Positions 35,821 through 48,320 of a stretch of 64,000 bases of DNA are shown one piece after another. The position numbers and the translations under genes are program-made. The stretch comes from Alisma plantago-aquatica (Eukaryota > Streptophyta > Magnoliopsida > Alismatales > Alismataceae), in NCBI GenBank assembly GCA_963693085.1, contig OY856413.1, positions 471,264,879-471,328,878 of the forward strand, in the 5' to 3' direction. The notes under the pieces are model-generated. The model worked only from the letters and a program-made list of their open reading frames with translations, was not told the origin of the DNA and did not search any database. Within the stretch, counting starts at the first letter, position 1; each line of letters opens with the position of its first letter.

Positions 35821-36949
35821 GTCTCTATTTTTAAATGACATTTCATGTATAGAGACTTAGGAATTTTTATTTTCCTACAATCACTAAATATATAAGTTTT
35901 CCTCTTTATATAATTAGTATACATACTTGTTCCCCTTATATATGAAATTATTACCATTCACATTTTACTTTTACATATTGTGCACTTCAAATTTATATGT
36001 ATATGTTAACAAAATTATATAGTTTTGTAGATTGGTGCTAGATAGTTGTTATAGGGCTGTAAATAGGAATGGTAGGATAGGATAAAGATTTACCCTTATC
36101 ATTATCCACGTCAAAGGAGGGAGTAATGTGTAGGGTAATTATCTTTTTCTTGAACACATTTACCCTACCCGTACCCACAAAGTAAATGGGTAAGATAACA
36201 TGTGAAATGGGTAAAGAAAATAGAGATAGGTATGCGAAATTTCGAACTATAATTTCATATGATGTTCCCAACATCAAACAAAAGACACATCAACATCTAA
36301 TGTTAAATAATCATTTTTTGGTGATATTGAAAAAATATATTTTATCCTATTCTTTTAAAAAATAAGGCCTAACCTTATATTATATTATTTCTAATTGAGA
36401 TATACAATTTATTTTTCTAATATATAGTTATGAAAAGTATGACATGCTACCCATCATTTACCAAAGTTTTGAGAATCATAATTGTACAAATTAAGAAAAT
36501 AGTGCTAATGCTTATTGGAGATTTTAATAGGCATAAACAATGTATTATATATTGAACTTGTGAACCATCCTTAAACTGAAGGGTAAATGGGTGAAGAAGG
36601 TAGGGTAAAGCTTCTTCCTTACCCTATTCTCTAAAATCAGATAAAGGGTAAGCGCATAGTGAGTAAAAATATATTTACCCTCGCACTATCCTATAAGGTA
36701 TGGGTGGTTGATAAACTGGTAATACCCTACCCATTCATAGATCTAGTTTCTATCATTGAAGGAATCATTTAATATATTCTATATAGGTTTATTAACTTAT
36801 TTCATACTAATCTCTAGTAGAAATAAAATTATACAAATATTAGAAAATGAAGATATACACTTAAGGTGAGAAATTTATTTATTACTATAAGTGAACTATT
36901 ATGTATTAACTGAGAAATGTAGAACTTGTGGAGATAAAATCAAGTTAGG
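35821..36949. other. AT-rich non-coding DNA with possible degraded DNA element at 36050-36735
   Basis: 36050-36735 is bounded by AGGGCTGTAAATAGGAATGG and, read inward from the right, TAGATCTATGAATGGGTAGG. TACCC/GGGTA-rich words lie near both ends (36080-36200 and 36585-36735), and the flanking octamers GTTGTTAT and GTTTCTAT agree at 6 of 8 bases. This is suggestive of an old hAT element but not enough to call one. Confidence 0.3.
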
Positions 36950-37061
36950 ACAAATAGCCGGGGAGGAGTGGTTTGACACATTGTCCCCTCATGAAGGGGC
37001 AAGGTTCAAAACCCAGCGGTTGCCTCTAAAATGGTACTCATCTTGTACGGTGTCCCCTCAT
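36950..37061 (+). mobile_element. Possible tRNA-related SINE fragment
   Basis: GAGTGGTTTGACACATTG resembles a degenerate pol III box A, and GGTTCAAAACCC (about 37000-37012) is a good box B about 35 bp later. No poly-A or target duplication is seen; the copia LTR fragment starts at 37062. Confidence 0.35.
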
Positions 37062-37705
37062 GAATTGTTGTAGAAATTTGAGATCTTCCGCTCCCTTTCA
37101 CTCATGCATAGATTGGAAACTTGGATCCAAACTCCGCTTATAAATAGAGGGGTACCGGAGGCTTCTCAGAATACAACATAGACAATTGAACAATTGCTCT
37201 AACAAATGTTATCCACTCTGGTTGTGGTAATCATGAGAGCCCAAGCAAGTTTTACCCGACTAGGGAGGAACAACAAAGGAAAGGGCAATTGAGATCATTG
37301 TCGTGGGAGAGCAAGTCAGCGAGTAGTACACCGACAGAGAGGATATGAGTTCTACGCGGTCCGTGTGGACTACCATAGAGGTGAGAAGCCATTGTTTGCC
37401 ACTTGGAGGACAACGTCAACTAGCAGTTCATGACAAAAGGAGTTGTTGAAGAAGACAACATTCGTGGTTGTAGCTCATGGTGGAGACCAGGAGGCGTAAT
37501 AGTCAGTCACATCCCATTACAACTAGGATTCAGAATTGCACATCTACAACGATGAGGATTGTTATTGGACTTGCTCTAGGACCATGTATATCCTATAAAC
37601 CATCATTCCTGCATTATAGTTATTGACGCGATCAACTGATTAAGGGGAATAAGGTAGATAATTTTTTTATTTTCTCTGCCAACTCTGTAGCCTTATTTCC
37701 CTACA
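37062..37705 (+). repeat. Copia copy B 5' LTR, last 644 bp
   Basis: Matches about 2098-2779. It begins abruptly at GAATTGTTG and ends CCCTACA at 37705. A TATA box lies at 37139-37146. The missing 1.5 kb and the left gypsy flank were lost or never included in the duplicated segment. Confidence 0.88.
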
Positions 37706-37706
37706 G

Positions 37707-37719
37707 TGGTATAAGAGCC
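37707..37719 (+). other. Primer binding site, copia copy B
   Basis: TGGTATAAGAGCC, with one change from the copy A site (TGGTATCAGAGCC). Confidence 0.88.
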
Positions 37720-39061
37720 AACCGTCAATTTACTATATTACGGGAAAACTGATATGATCTGATTTTGGTTTTATCTTTCTATTATTGCATGCGATGCAAA
37801 TAATATCTTGTCAACTCCAAACACCACTATAATCCCACACTAATATATATGATATATATATGCAATTTACATGCATCACCCTAAAAGTGGTTTTGATGGT
37901 GGATGTGCAGCATTGTTATGGCTAATAACCCATATATTTTCGGCATGGTTGTGTGGTTGGTTTATCCATTTATCTCAGTCTGCGTACCAAGCCTCTATCT
38001 TATCTTCCCAATTTAAAGTAAATTCTCTTTTACTTTTGCTCCCCTCAAATGTAACTCAAGGTTTCTCTATAATCATGTAAAAGTAGGATAGTTTACTTTC
38101 TGTTATGACAAAGATGAAGACATCCAAAAGACGAGTTGCTGGACTGAAGGACCTTGAAGGATATGATGGACAAGTTGGACTGATCGCCTGGTGGACCTGA
38201 CCAGTCTGGTGGAGGAGCCAACAGAGTGTGCATAGAAGAGTCAGATGACCGGTGAAATGACCTAACAACCGACTAAGAGGCAAGCCGATCGGTTCAAGGG
38301 TTGAACTGATCAACCCACATTAGCAAGAACAGATCTTCATCAACACCAAGTTTCTACATGTGACGTAGACCTAGATGAGCATAATTCCTTGTGGATCCAA
38401 GAGATTACATTAGGCTCGCCATAACCATCACTTTCATTTATTGTATGTTTTTGTTGTTGGATATAGCATGTATATGATATGTATTATATATGTGGTGATA
38501 GGATGAAGTATATGTATTTATACAAACTCCCTCAACAAAAATATTAAGTCTTAGATGCCTTCCATTAGCAATACACATGAAAAGATTGATAGACTAACCA
38601 TAGATTTGCACAAAGAATGGTGCACCATCAATCTCGTAGAAGTGTGATGGTAGATATGTAGATTTGCACAAAGCATGGTGCGTATCTATCGTATTGGCTA
38701 TCGTGTCAGGCTTAACAGGTGACTTGGAGAGCCCAAACCCAGAGGCATGCAGATGATCATGGCATGGTGTTGCACATATCATCTACCCAAAAGTTGAATA
38801 TGATGCAATTGGCATGATGGCCTACCTAAATAGTCAGGTTGTGGGCGATCGGCAAAAGCCGACTCATGACTTGATGAAATATTGATCTTGTCCCACTAGA
38901 ATATTGTACGCTGCAATATTCCGAATTAAAATTGAGGGCTATCAATTCAAATAGAATAGTGGGAGAAATAATATTTAAGACCTAATTAATATCATATATT
39001 TTTTAAATATTATCAAATCAAAAATTGTTTTTGATAATGAAAATCTTCTCTTGTAGAATCA

Positions 39062-39760
39062 ATGACGAACAAATCCAAATTGCGATTGGTCCTGAAGAAG
39101 GACAAACTTTATGGGAGAAATTTCCATGAATGGTTTTGGATTTTGAGAAGGTTTATCAATGAAGAGTGCAAACTCTGCGACCTTGACAAACCAGTGCCTG
39201 AAATACCTCCTCCTGCTGCACCTAGGGCACAAGTGGATGCTTACTAGAAGCATGCCAATGATGCCTTAGAGATAAAGTACCTTATGCTAAGCTATATGAA
39301 ATACGAGTTGCATGAGAAATGTGAGGAGAAGAGTGTTCTTGAGATGGTGACACGTCTTATGAAGGTAACACTTAGTCTTGACAGGAAAGAAAGGAATACT
39401 ATCTTAAAGGTGTTTCTTGAGTCAAGGCTAACAGAGGGAACCTTAGTAGAAGAATATGTGCTGAATATAATTGGACATGCATATCATCTTGAAGAGTTGG
39501 GATTCACCTTAAGCCAAGAGTTGGCTACTAATATGATTCTTAACACTATGCTAAAATCATATAGTCATTTTATAACATGTTACCATGTGAGTAGTTCGGT
39601 TGGACAGATGTTAGAATTGCTTGCCATGTTGATTCATGCTAAAGCAAAGGCGAAGAAGGACAAGCCCGTGATGGTGATCAACATGGATGAGTCCAAGGAT
39701 CAAAGCAATACTGAGAAGATCTCTATGGTAAAGCCTAAGTCCAATTCTTCAACACGCTAG
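39062..39760 (+). pseudogene. Copia gag, copy B (one internal stop)
   Basis: The frame runs from ATG at 39062 to TAG at 39758-39760, 233 codons, broken only by a TAG near 39245. That stop is also present in copy A. The part after it (39284-39760) is open and matches the UBN2/gag-polypeptide family of plant copia elements, with LEMVTRLMKVTL and VEEYVLNIIGHAYHLEELG blocks. It would form the capsid of the virus-like particle. It is the best preserved reading frame of either copia copy. No zinc knuckle was seen. Confidence 0.82.
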
Positions 39761-39799
39761 ATAAGGAGAAGGAAAAGTACAATAGGAACTCATTCTTTG

Positions 39800-41180
39800 T
39801 ACTTGAAGGCTGCCAGGAAGTAGAAGATGGGGATGGTGATCTCTAATTCAAGTATATACATTATTGAGATAAATCTATATATTTCATCATCTTGGGTATT
39901 GGATATTGGATGTGGATCTCACATATGTTATCATATGCCAAATCTAAAAAGAAGTAGGCCTTTGTGAAAAGGCAAGGTGGAACTACAAATTGCTACTGGC
40001 ACAAGAGTGGAGGCCAGTGTAGTTGGAAACTATAGTATATCTCTACCTACGAGGCTTATAATAAAGTTAAAGAATTGTTATTATGTACCTATTATAAATA
40101 GAAACATCATTATATATCTTGTTTAGGCAAGGATGCATTTGAATTCTAGATTAAAAGTGATCAATGTTCTAATCTAAAAGATGGGATCTAATATGGCACT
40201 TCCCCTATGTCTTATGGTCTTTACTTGTTAGATCTTAAGACAAATGTACATAATATTAATACCAAAAGACTAAAACTCAAAAACTCAAACAAAACATACC
40301 TTTGACATCGTTGTCTAGGGCACATAAATGAGAACCACATATCTAGACTTCATAAAGATGGTTATCTGGACTCTTTTTATTTCAAATCAATAGAGACGTG
40401 CAAATTTTGTTTGTTGGGCAAGATGGCTAAAACCCCTTTCACTGGTAAGAATGAGAGGGCTAATGATCTATTAGGACTCATACATATTGAAGTATGTGGA
40501 CCTTTTAGAATAACCGCTAGAGGTGGGTATCAGTACTTCATAACCTTTACTGATGACTTCAATAGGTATGGCTATGTTTATTTAATGAAACATAAGTCGG
40601 AAGATTTTAAAAAAGTTCAAGGATTTTATGAATGAAGTACAGAACCAACTTGGTAAAGGTATTAAGGCACTCTATTCTGATCAAGGTGCATAATGCTTAA
40701 ACTAAGAGTTTGAGGACCTTATTAGAGCCCATGGGATTGTATCCCAGTGAACTCCACCTGTAACACCTCAACATAATAGTGTATCTGAAAGAAGGAATTG
40801 CACATTACTGGATATGGTGCGATCGATGATGAGTTTAGCTGAGCTTCCAACAACCTTCTGGGTGTATGCTCTAAAAATCTCTATGTTTACACTACACTGA
40901 GTACCATCTAAGTTGGTTCAAAAGACACCATATGAGATATGGGCTCGTCCCAAAATGTCTTTTATGAGGATTTGGGGTTGTGAAGCTTATGTCAAGAAAA
41001 TGTTTCCTAAAAATCTTGGACCTAGATTTGAAAATTGTTACTTTGTTGGATATCCCAAAGAAACTATGGGGTACTACTTGTCTAATCTATATGACAACAA
41101 AGTATTTGTTGCCAGAGATATTGTATTCCTTGAAAAGGAATTTATTTCCAAAGGAAATCAGTGGGTGACAAGTAAAACTT
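39800..41180 (+). pseudogene. Copia pol, protease and integrase, copy B
   Basis: The retropepsin motif reads LDIGCGSH near 39900, again lacking the Thr or Ser of the catalytic triplet. The integrase zinc-binding region is near 40310-40430 (CKFC pair visible). The core begins HIEVCGPF, with Glu in place of the first catalytic Asp; the second Asp (SDQG) and the final Glu (VSERRN) remain. The C-terminal part is open at 40913-41182. Stops near 40134, 40267 and 40690 break it. The site of copy A's hAT insertion is intact here near 40630. Confidence 0.83.
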
Positions 41181-42947
41181 GAAGAGGTTCAAGATCAACA
41201 TGAATTCATTGAACCATTAGATGTACAAGAGGATCCTAAAGATTCACAAAGTGTTGTGGAATCTCAAATTCCTCAAGTAACATAGGAATCTCGTAGATCA
41301 AATAGGACATGCCTTGAGCCTGAAAGATTTGGATATCTTATAACTCAGGAAGGTAGTGAATCAGTCATAGATGATAAGACAAATTCCTATCAAGATGCTA
41401 TAGAGGAACCAAAGTCTGAGGAATGGCTTGAGGCCATGAGATTTGAGATGGAATCCATGTACACCAATAAAGTATGGACTTGGTGGATCCACCTAAAGGG
41501 GTAAAACCCATAGGGTGCAAATGGGTCTTCAAGAAGAAGACCGACGTGGATGGTAAAGTACAAACCGATAAGGGCAGATTGGTGGCAAAGGGTTTTAGAC
41601 AAGTTCAAGGTGTTGACTACAACAAAACCTTTTCTCTAGTGGCTATGGTTAAGTCCATCAGGATCATGCTTGCTATTGTAGCTTATCATGACTATGAAAT
41701 TTTGCAAATGGATTAAAACTGCATTCCTTAACGAGAATATTGTTATGGATGTGTATATAACACAACCTGAAGGGTTTATAGATCCAAAGTTTACAAATAA
41801 AGTTTGTAAGCTATAAAGGTCAGTCTATGTATTGAAGCAAGCATCTCAGTGCTAGAATCTTTGTTTTGATGAGACAGTCAAAGGGTTTGGCTTTATTCAA
41901 AATGAAGATGAACCTTGTGTGTACAAGAAGGTCAATGGAAGCATGGTTACATTCCTCATACTAAATGTAGATGACATATTATTAATAGGGAATGACATCC
42001 CTACTTTACAAAAGGTAAAGGCATTGTTTGAAAATCCATTCTCTATGAAAGACTTGGGAGAAGCATCCAACATCTTGGGGATAAAGATCTATAGAGATAG
42101 ATTCAAAAGGCTTCTTGGACTAAGTCAGAGCACGTACATTGACAAAGTGTTGAAGAGGTTCAGAATGAAGAACTCAAAGAGAGGAAACCTATCTGCGTGT
42201 CACGGTGTCCCTATCTCTAGATCTTAATGTCTTAGTTCTTGTGAAGAAAGGGAACACATGAGTGTGATTCCATATGCCTCAATAATTGGATCAATCATGT
42301 ATGCAATGTTGTGTACCGTTTAGATGTCTCGTATGCCTTGATCATGACAAGCATATATCAGTCAGATCTAGATGATGCTCACTGGATAGCTGTTAAGAAC
42401 ATCCTCAAGTACTTGAGAAGGACTAAGGATCGATTCTTGGTCTACGATGGAGAGGAAGAATCAGTCATAAAAGATTACACTAATGCAAGCTTCCAGACTG
42501 ATCAAGATGATTACAAATTGCAATTAGGATTCATGTTCTATCTCATTAATGGAGCTGTGAGATGGAATAGTTCCAATCAAGAAATAGTTTTCGATTCTAT
42601 AATAGAGGTTGAGTACATTGCTACATCAAGTGCAACAAAGGATGTTGTATGGATCAAGAAGTTCATCACAGAACTTGGGGTCATTCTAAGCATCAACAAC
42701 ACAATCGAGCTATATTGTGACACCTTTGGAGATATTGCACAAGCTAAGGAACCTAGATCACATCAATGCTCAAAGGATATACAAAGGCGGTTCCATCTCA
42801 TATGAGAGATTGTGAAGTGTGGATATGTAAAGATTTACAAAGTAGCAACTAAGAATAACGTTGTTGATCCCTTAACAAAGGCACTTTCACAACAGAAGCA
42901 TGAAGGTCATGTAAGGTCACTCAGAATAAGATTCATGGGTGATTAAC
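41181..42947 (+). pseudogene. Copia pol, reverse transcriptase and RNase H, copy B
   Basis: Reverse transcriptase is recognised from WVFKKKTDVDGK (about 41521) to the catalytic motif, which reads NVDD at 41964-41975 instead of YVDD. RNase H (42311-42805) contains SDLDDAHWIAVKNILKYL and the late IAQAKEPRSHQ block; its last part runs to a stop near 42945. Shared lesions with copy A include the 2-bp deletion after QMD near 41710 and the TAG near 41853. A stop at 42803 and a frame change near 42300 are further breaks. Confidence 0.87.
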
Positions 42948-42960
42948 TCTATGTGTATGT

Positions 42961-42967
42961 GGGGGTT
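42961..42967 (+). other. Short polypurine tract region before copia 3' LTR
   Basis: GGGGG followed by TT lies directly before TGTTCGTTATG, the LTR start at 42968. A purine run here primes plus-strand synthesis. It is short, so the exact tract is uncertain. Confidence 0.55.
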
Positions 42968-44677
42968 TGTTCGTTATGTACTCCTTGAGAGCCAATCATG
43001 TGATGATTGTAATGTCATATCATGTAAAAACAATTTGATTATTAATGAAAGGCAAGCTTCTATTTTATTTTGTTAAGTTCAGCTATGAAATAATGATGTA
43101 ACATTATAAATGTCTAGAGAATTATATTACTCAATGACGTATGTCTTCAATTTACTATCCTTGTGGATGAGATCATACATATGTTAAGACTAAATTTACA
43201 TATTCTCATTATGTCCCTGATCGATTGTTATTGTGGAAGGTTGATAGACAACAATGACACATAAGATCAAAGTGTGAGTTGGTTGATGACTATACCACAT
43301 TAGTCGTGATATAGCAATATCAAAAAAAGCACATAGATACATGTTAGAGAACTGTGTATCAGACAAACCCACTGTGAGACTGATACATGGAAGCCATCAT
43401 CATGGAAGTCATAGTCGAGTCTCACAGTGATGGTGGTGGTTGTATCTCTTAGACTTGAAATCACTACACTCAACACATGCATTGGGTAAACTTCAACATC
43501 ATCAAACACAATCCTGAAACATGGGTTGTTAAAAAGGTGATGATTGGATGGATTTGACACATGGGGATTAACTGTGAGTGATAGATATGGGATTTGTCCC
43601 TCCTGCAGGAGTATGATTTCCTAGGCCTCTTGATAAGAGAGACTAAGAAAATCATGGCCATTTGCATTTAAGTCAATATGTGATATTGAACTTACATATA
43701 TCTCATACATCCTGCTCTTAGTTTAAGAAACAAGATTGAATAATAAAGAGGGTGACTGCTTCATGCTTCTAGTTCAATTTGGATATCAGTGACAAAGGAA
43801 CTATACAAACAATGTAACACCATTCACATATTGTAGGTTGAAGTTGTTCTCCAACTTTCCATTCACTTGGGTAGCTATGATGTGCAACTAGGCACCACTC
43901 TGTGTTTGTGATGTCATAAGTTGTTATGGACATTCACTGCCAATGTTATATGGGACCTATAGGGTCACACACATAGGTCTTAACCTAGAAGTGGAGTTTA
44001 GATCTTGAATGACATTTGAATTAAGTGCTAAATTATTTAGGCATTTGATTCATGAAACAAATAGGCTGATAACACTGCCTAATGCCAATCTCAAGTGTTG
44101 AGACAGCTGTCTAGAAATGCCAAATGACCGTATCAAGAGTTGAGACAGGCGTCTGGGTGTTAGGCCTATTGTGAGTTGAATTTGGATAAGGAACGAAGTG
44201 ACCCAACCAAACTGGCTCAACCCAGGTCACTAGATGAATTTATGGGTGATCGAGATGATCATCTTTCATGGGTGAGATGGTCCACTTTGGTCAGAGAAGT
44301 TCTAGATGTTTCCCTATTCATTTTGCTTGAGCAATACTTGTTGCATAAGATAATCAATGTCTAACATTGATGGGAATTGATTTACCAAATTTGTGTACAA
44401 TTGCAAAACTGCAAAATGACCGTGTCACAGTGCAAGATGATCGTATTACTTGCAAGACAACTATTTCATCTATTGTAGGTTGTGAAGTTTCCAAAATTGT
44501 CGTAAAAATTTGAGATGTTCTGGCCCCTTCCACTCCTGCATAGACTGGGAACTTGGACCCAAACCCAACCTATAAATAGAGGGGTACTGCTGGCTTCTCA
44601 TAACACAACACAGATAATTGAGAAACCATTTCTCTAACAGACGTTGTCCTCTCTGGTTGTGGTAACCATGAGAGCCC
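42968..44677 (+). repeat. Copia copy B 3' LTR, left part
   Basis: Starts TGTTCGTTATG and matches the copy A 5' LTR from 573 on. The TATA box is at 44571-44578. It is cut after GAGAGCCC, where the LARD-like element entered, and resumes at 55494. Confidence 0.9.
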
Positions 44678-47600
44678 TGTTACACCCCAATCTCACAATT
44701 TCCACTAATCATGAGATTAGGGTATAAATTGAGTATTTAATGTAATACAAAGATCACCCTTAACTTTTTCTTCTCTTTCAAAACTCTTTGTTTTCTCACA
44801 TTGAACCACATAAACTAACTTTACAAGGGGATCTAAACATTAATTTCTCTAATCTGATTTCAACAGTAAAAATGCATGTATGAACATTCATTATATTCCT
44901 CATACTTTTAAGCACATAAGACTTGCTGATTCACACATATTGCTAAAAGAGGAATAATGTTATACATCATCATTTATAACTCTCTCTTATTTCTTTACAG
45001 GGGCCTAGAGTGACAAGGACCGACTGGACTTAACTATACTCAGACTTAACTCTTATGGCATATCTACTCTGACGCAATGATATCTTCTTTAAGTCTATGT
45101 GATTTCCCTAAACAAATGTGAGTAGATGGGTGAGCCTACTCACTCAGTGAATGAGTACTTCAAAGAAACAGTCTAAAGCACAAATATAATTACAGATATA
45201 CTTTTGTGCAATTGATATCAATTATAACAACAGTAAGCTTTAAAGAGTCTAATAATTGACAATCATAAATATGGTAGGATACTCTAAATATCTATTAGAG
45301 TGAATCAATATATGAAATACTTGATTGATCATAAAGAGAACTAATAATTCAGAAACATACAAATAATAATTGAATAACTGTACACACTTGTTTGACCTCT
45401 CATTCATTTTATTATGCCCTGATCATATGCAGTGTACTCTATATATGAAGATTCATAGTGCACTACGATCACACCATACAAGACTTAGCGGACACACCCG
45501 AGAAATGCTAAGTGTGACTACTCTCCTAGTCTGCAACAGGGAAATGGCTCTCTGGCCTAAACTAGACTCCTCCTCTAACCTGAGCATACATGCGGAGAGT
45601 CAAGCCACCTCTTGGCTTTTCGGTACTCTAGTTCCACCAGGACTTCTGGTTGATGTTGGACACTGCAAACTATAAGTTAAGGAGACTTCCACTAGGGCAC
45701 AGACCTCACATAGGGGTTCTACGGTGTTCAGGGCTCCTAAGTCTATTATTTTATTATTCCTATAAAGCTCTTTTCTACATTGTACCCTTCTCTTACTTAT
45801 ACTTGACTCTGGTATCTCTATGGTGTCGCATCTACTTATTTGAAGTTATAATACAACATGTATATCATTCTAAACTTGTCATAGCAGTATATTCAAAACA
45901 CTATAATATACTGAGTAATCAACATAATATACATGCAGGTAGACTAAAATTCTTAAATAAATAGATTACATGTCCACTTGGCACATACACACTAGAATCG
46001 TGCAATTTATCATCTTATTACACTCATAAGAGTTAATTACTTGACATATGAGTAATTGTCAATAGCACCTACAACTTATCTGTAATTTCTCAAAGAACAT
46101 GCATATCAACCCAAATCTTGAGTTGTGCATCTCATAACTCAATTAAGAGTTATATACTTATCATGACAAGAATTATTAATAATAACTGAGAACATTGATA
46201 TCACAATACTTGATTCATTGAACACCCTACCCTTAGGGTTTCATTTAGTCACAACAAATGCTACAAAGAAAGGTGTAATACATCTATCACGTACTTTTCA
46301 AATCTTTACAACACATGATACCTGGGATCTCAATCCCTTATCACATTATTGGGAGTTCTCATCCCTTCACATCATTATCATAATTACTGGATCTGGGTAT
46401 TCAAACCCTTAGATCATCACATAGCATTATTACTTCTGTAACAGGTAACCATTACCTCTAGGTCCTTAGACCAAGGTATTCATTTCACTGGTTGTACATG
46501 TATTCTCATGGCTCACAATGCCATCACACATCTTGTCACCTCTCACCAGGCAACAACTTATTCCCATGGCTCCCATAAAGATTTCATGTGACATAAACAT
46601 TCACTGAATAAAGACTACTATCAACAAATCATATAAAATCAATATATGTATGAAACCTTGGAACTGAGCTGAATTTGGGTTTCCATGCCATTCACTGGGA
46701 TATCATGCATCAATAATAACATTGAATAAATAAAGTCTATCATGTCAAGAAAATCCCTTCAAATGGATTTCATGATATCTATTCACAAATATCCAACTTT
46801 CCTCACATCTAGGGTTTCACCCTCTTCACTGAGATACTAAACAAACACTACTCACTTTAAATGAAATCCAAGATAGTATCTGACATATATGTACTATGAA
46901 TTTAGATAAGCAATCATTCAAAACCAAGGGGATCTAGATAAGCAACTTTCTCTATTTACTTATACAACAAATTTCAGTCATAGACAAATTTCCTATATTT
47001 CAGTTTACTCTTATAACCTCTGTGAATACTTAGGGAATTCTCATTAGAATGCATTGTATACATTTATAATATGATTTTATCATCTGAAATTCATTTAAAC
47101 AAAGGAAGAATCCATTTCATATCATTTGCAACAACTTAGAACAAATAGACAATTCAGGGTTTGTAGTCACATACTAAGCAATTAAAGATTATGGTTGATT
47201 TAATCAATTTTCGTGCAATATATTGTTTAAAGGAAGTTCCCACTCACCCTAAGGTGTGAAAACACCTTAAAAACATATCCCATATCTGAAAATCTCGAAT
47301 CCATATCAAATCCCTAGCAATTCACCCAATTCTTCTTCCTTTCAACTCGGAAACCCTAAAAATGAGGGATTATGAAGAAAGAGTGAGAAAAGGGGAAGTT
47401 TTGATACCATTTTGGATTAAATAAGAGGAGGGACGGAATTTTGACATGTGAGAGAAGATTCACCATGAAACTATATCCAAAGAAGCTAAACTTACATGAT
47501 TTCATCATTCCTCAGACGACAAAACCCTAGGTCAACATCTCCATCAATTTCTCCTCTCAAACCCTAACTCTCTCTCTCTCTAGGATTTTGTTTCTCTGGA

Positions 47601-48305
47601 TTGAATCAAGAATTATGAGAGATACTTGTATGTTAGGTTGACCATATAGAGCAATTGAGCTGCTTGGGTTAATTGCACATTGACCCCTCACTAAACTTTT
47701 TCTTATTTTAGTAGATTTTTTCTGTCATAAAAAGGTTTCTGTAAATTCATGTATTTCAGAGATCAAACCATCTCCAAAAATTATGAAAATTTTACATGTT
47801 ATTTATGATTGAGTTTCATATCTCTACTTAAAATTTTAGATCATTTCGAGTTACCAATAAATAAATAAAATAAAACACTACACTGCTGAAAAGCACTCTG
47901 TCAGCATTTTGTTCGAAGTATAGTTTGACCGATAACCTCATTTAAAGAACACTTAAATATTCTGAAATTTTTCTCCAATATGAATGGTTGAGTTATACAT
48001 ATCATATCCAAAATTGAATTAAATAGAAAACTTTTAGAAAATATGAAAAATCATTTACCACACTGCTATCCTGATAAAATTTCATACTCATGTACCATCA
48101 AAACCCTAATTTCATCCAAGTAGGGTTTATATTTCTCAAACCCTAATTTCTCAAACAATAGAAAACTTAACATTCTTATTAGGCTTAAAAAATCATAATT
48201 GAATTATCATCATTAATTAGATTTAAGCAATAATCAATCCAATTAAGCATATAATCATCCAGGTAAACCCTAGTTTACCAATTAAGCTCAGATGCAGTCA
48301 TAACA
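44678..48305 (-). repeat. LARD-like element 3' LTR, 3628 bp
   Basis: Read on the minus strand it starts TGTTATGACTGCATC and ends GGGGTGTAACA. It lacks about 85 bp present in the other LTR at 52827-52910. It contains repeated telomere-like AAACCCTAA words near 47520-47580 and 48100-48140; these are common by chance in such DNA. Confidence 0.88.
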
Positions 48306-48320
48306 TTTCTCTCCCCCCCC
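48306..48320 (-). other. Polypurine tract of the LARD-like element
   Basis: On the minus strand GGGGGGGGAGAGAAA directly precedes the 3' LTR. Next to it is a TTTCGGGGATGAAACC block, a variant of the sequence found at the 3' end of many plant gypsy elements, which supports a gypsy origin. Confidence 0.85.

Noticed and set aside
36050..36735. Possible hAT element with GGGTA-rich ends
   Set aside because: Terminal repeats are poor and the flanking octamers agree at only 6 of 8 bases; kept only as a note on the non-coding stretch.
47520..48140. AAACCCTAA words as possible interstitial telomere repeats
   Set aside because: They are scattered single words rather than tandem arrays.
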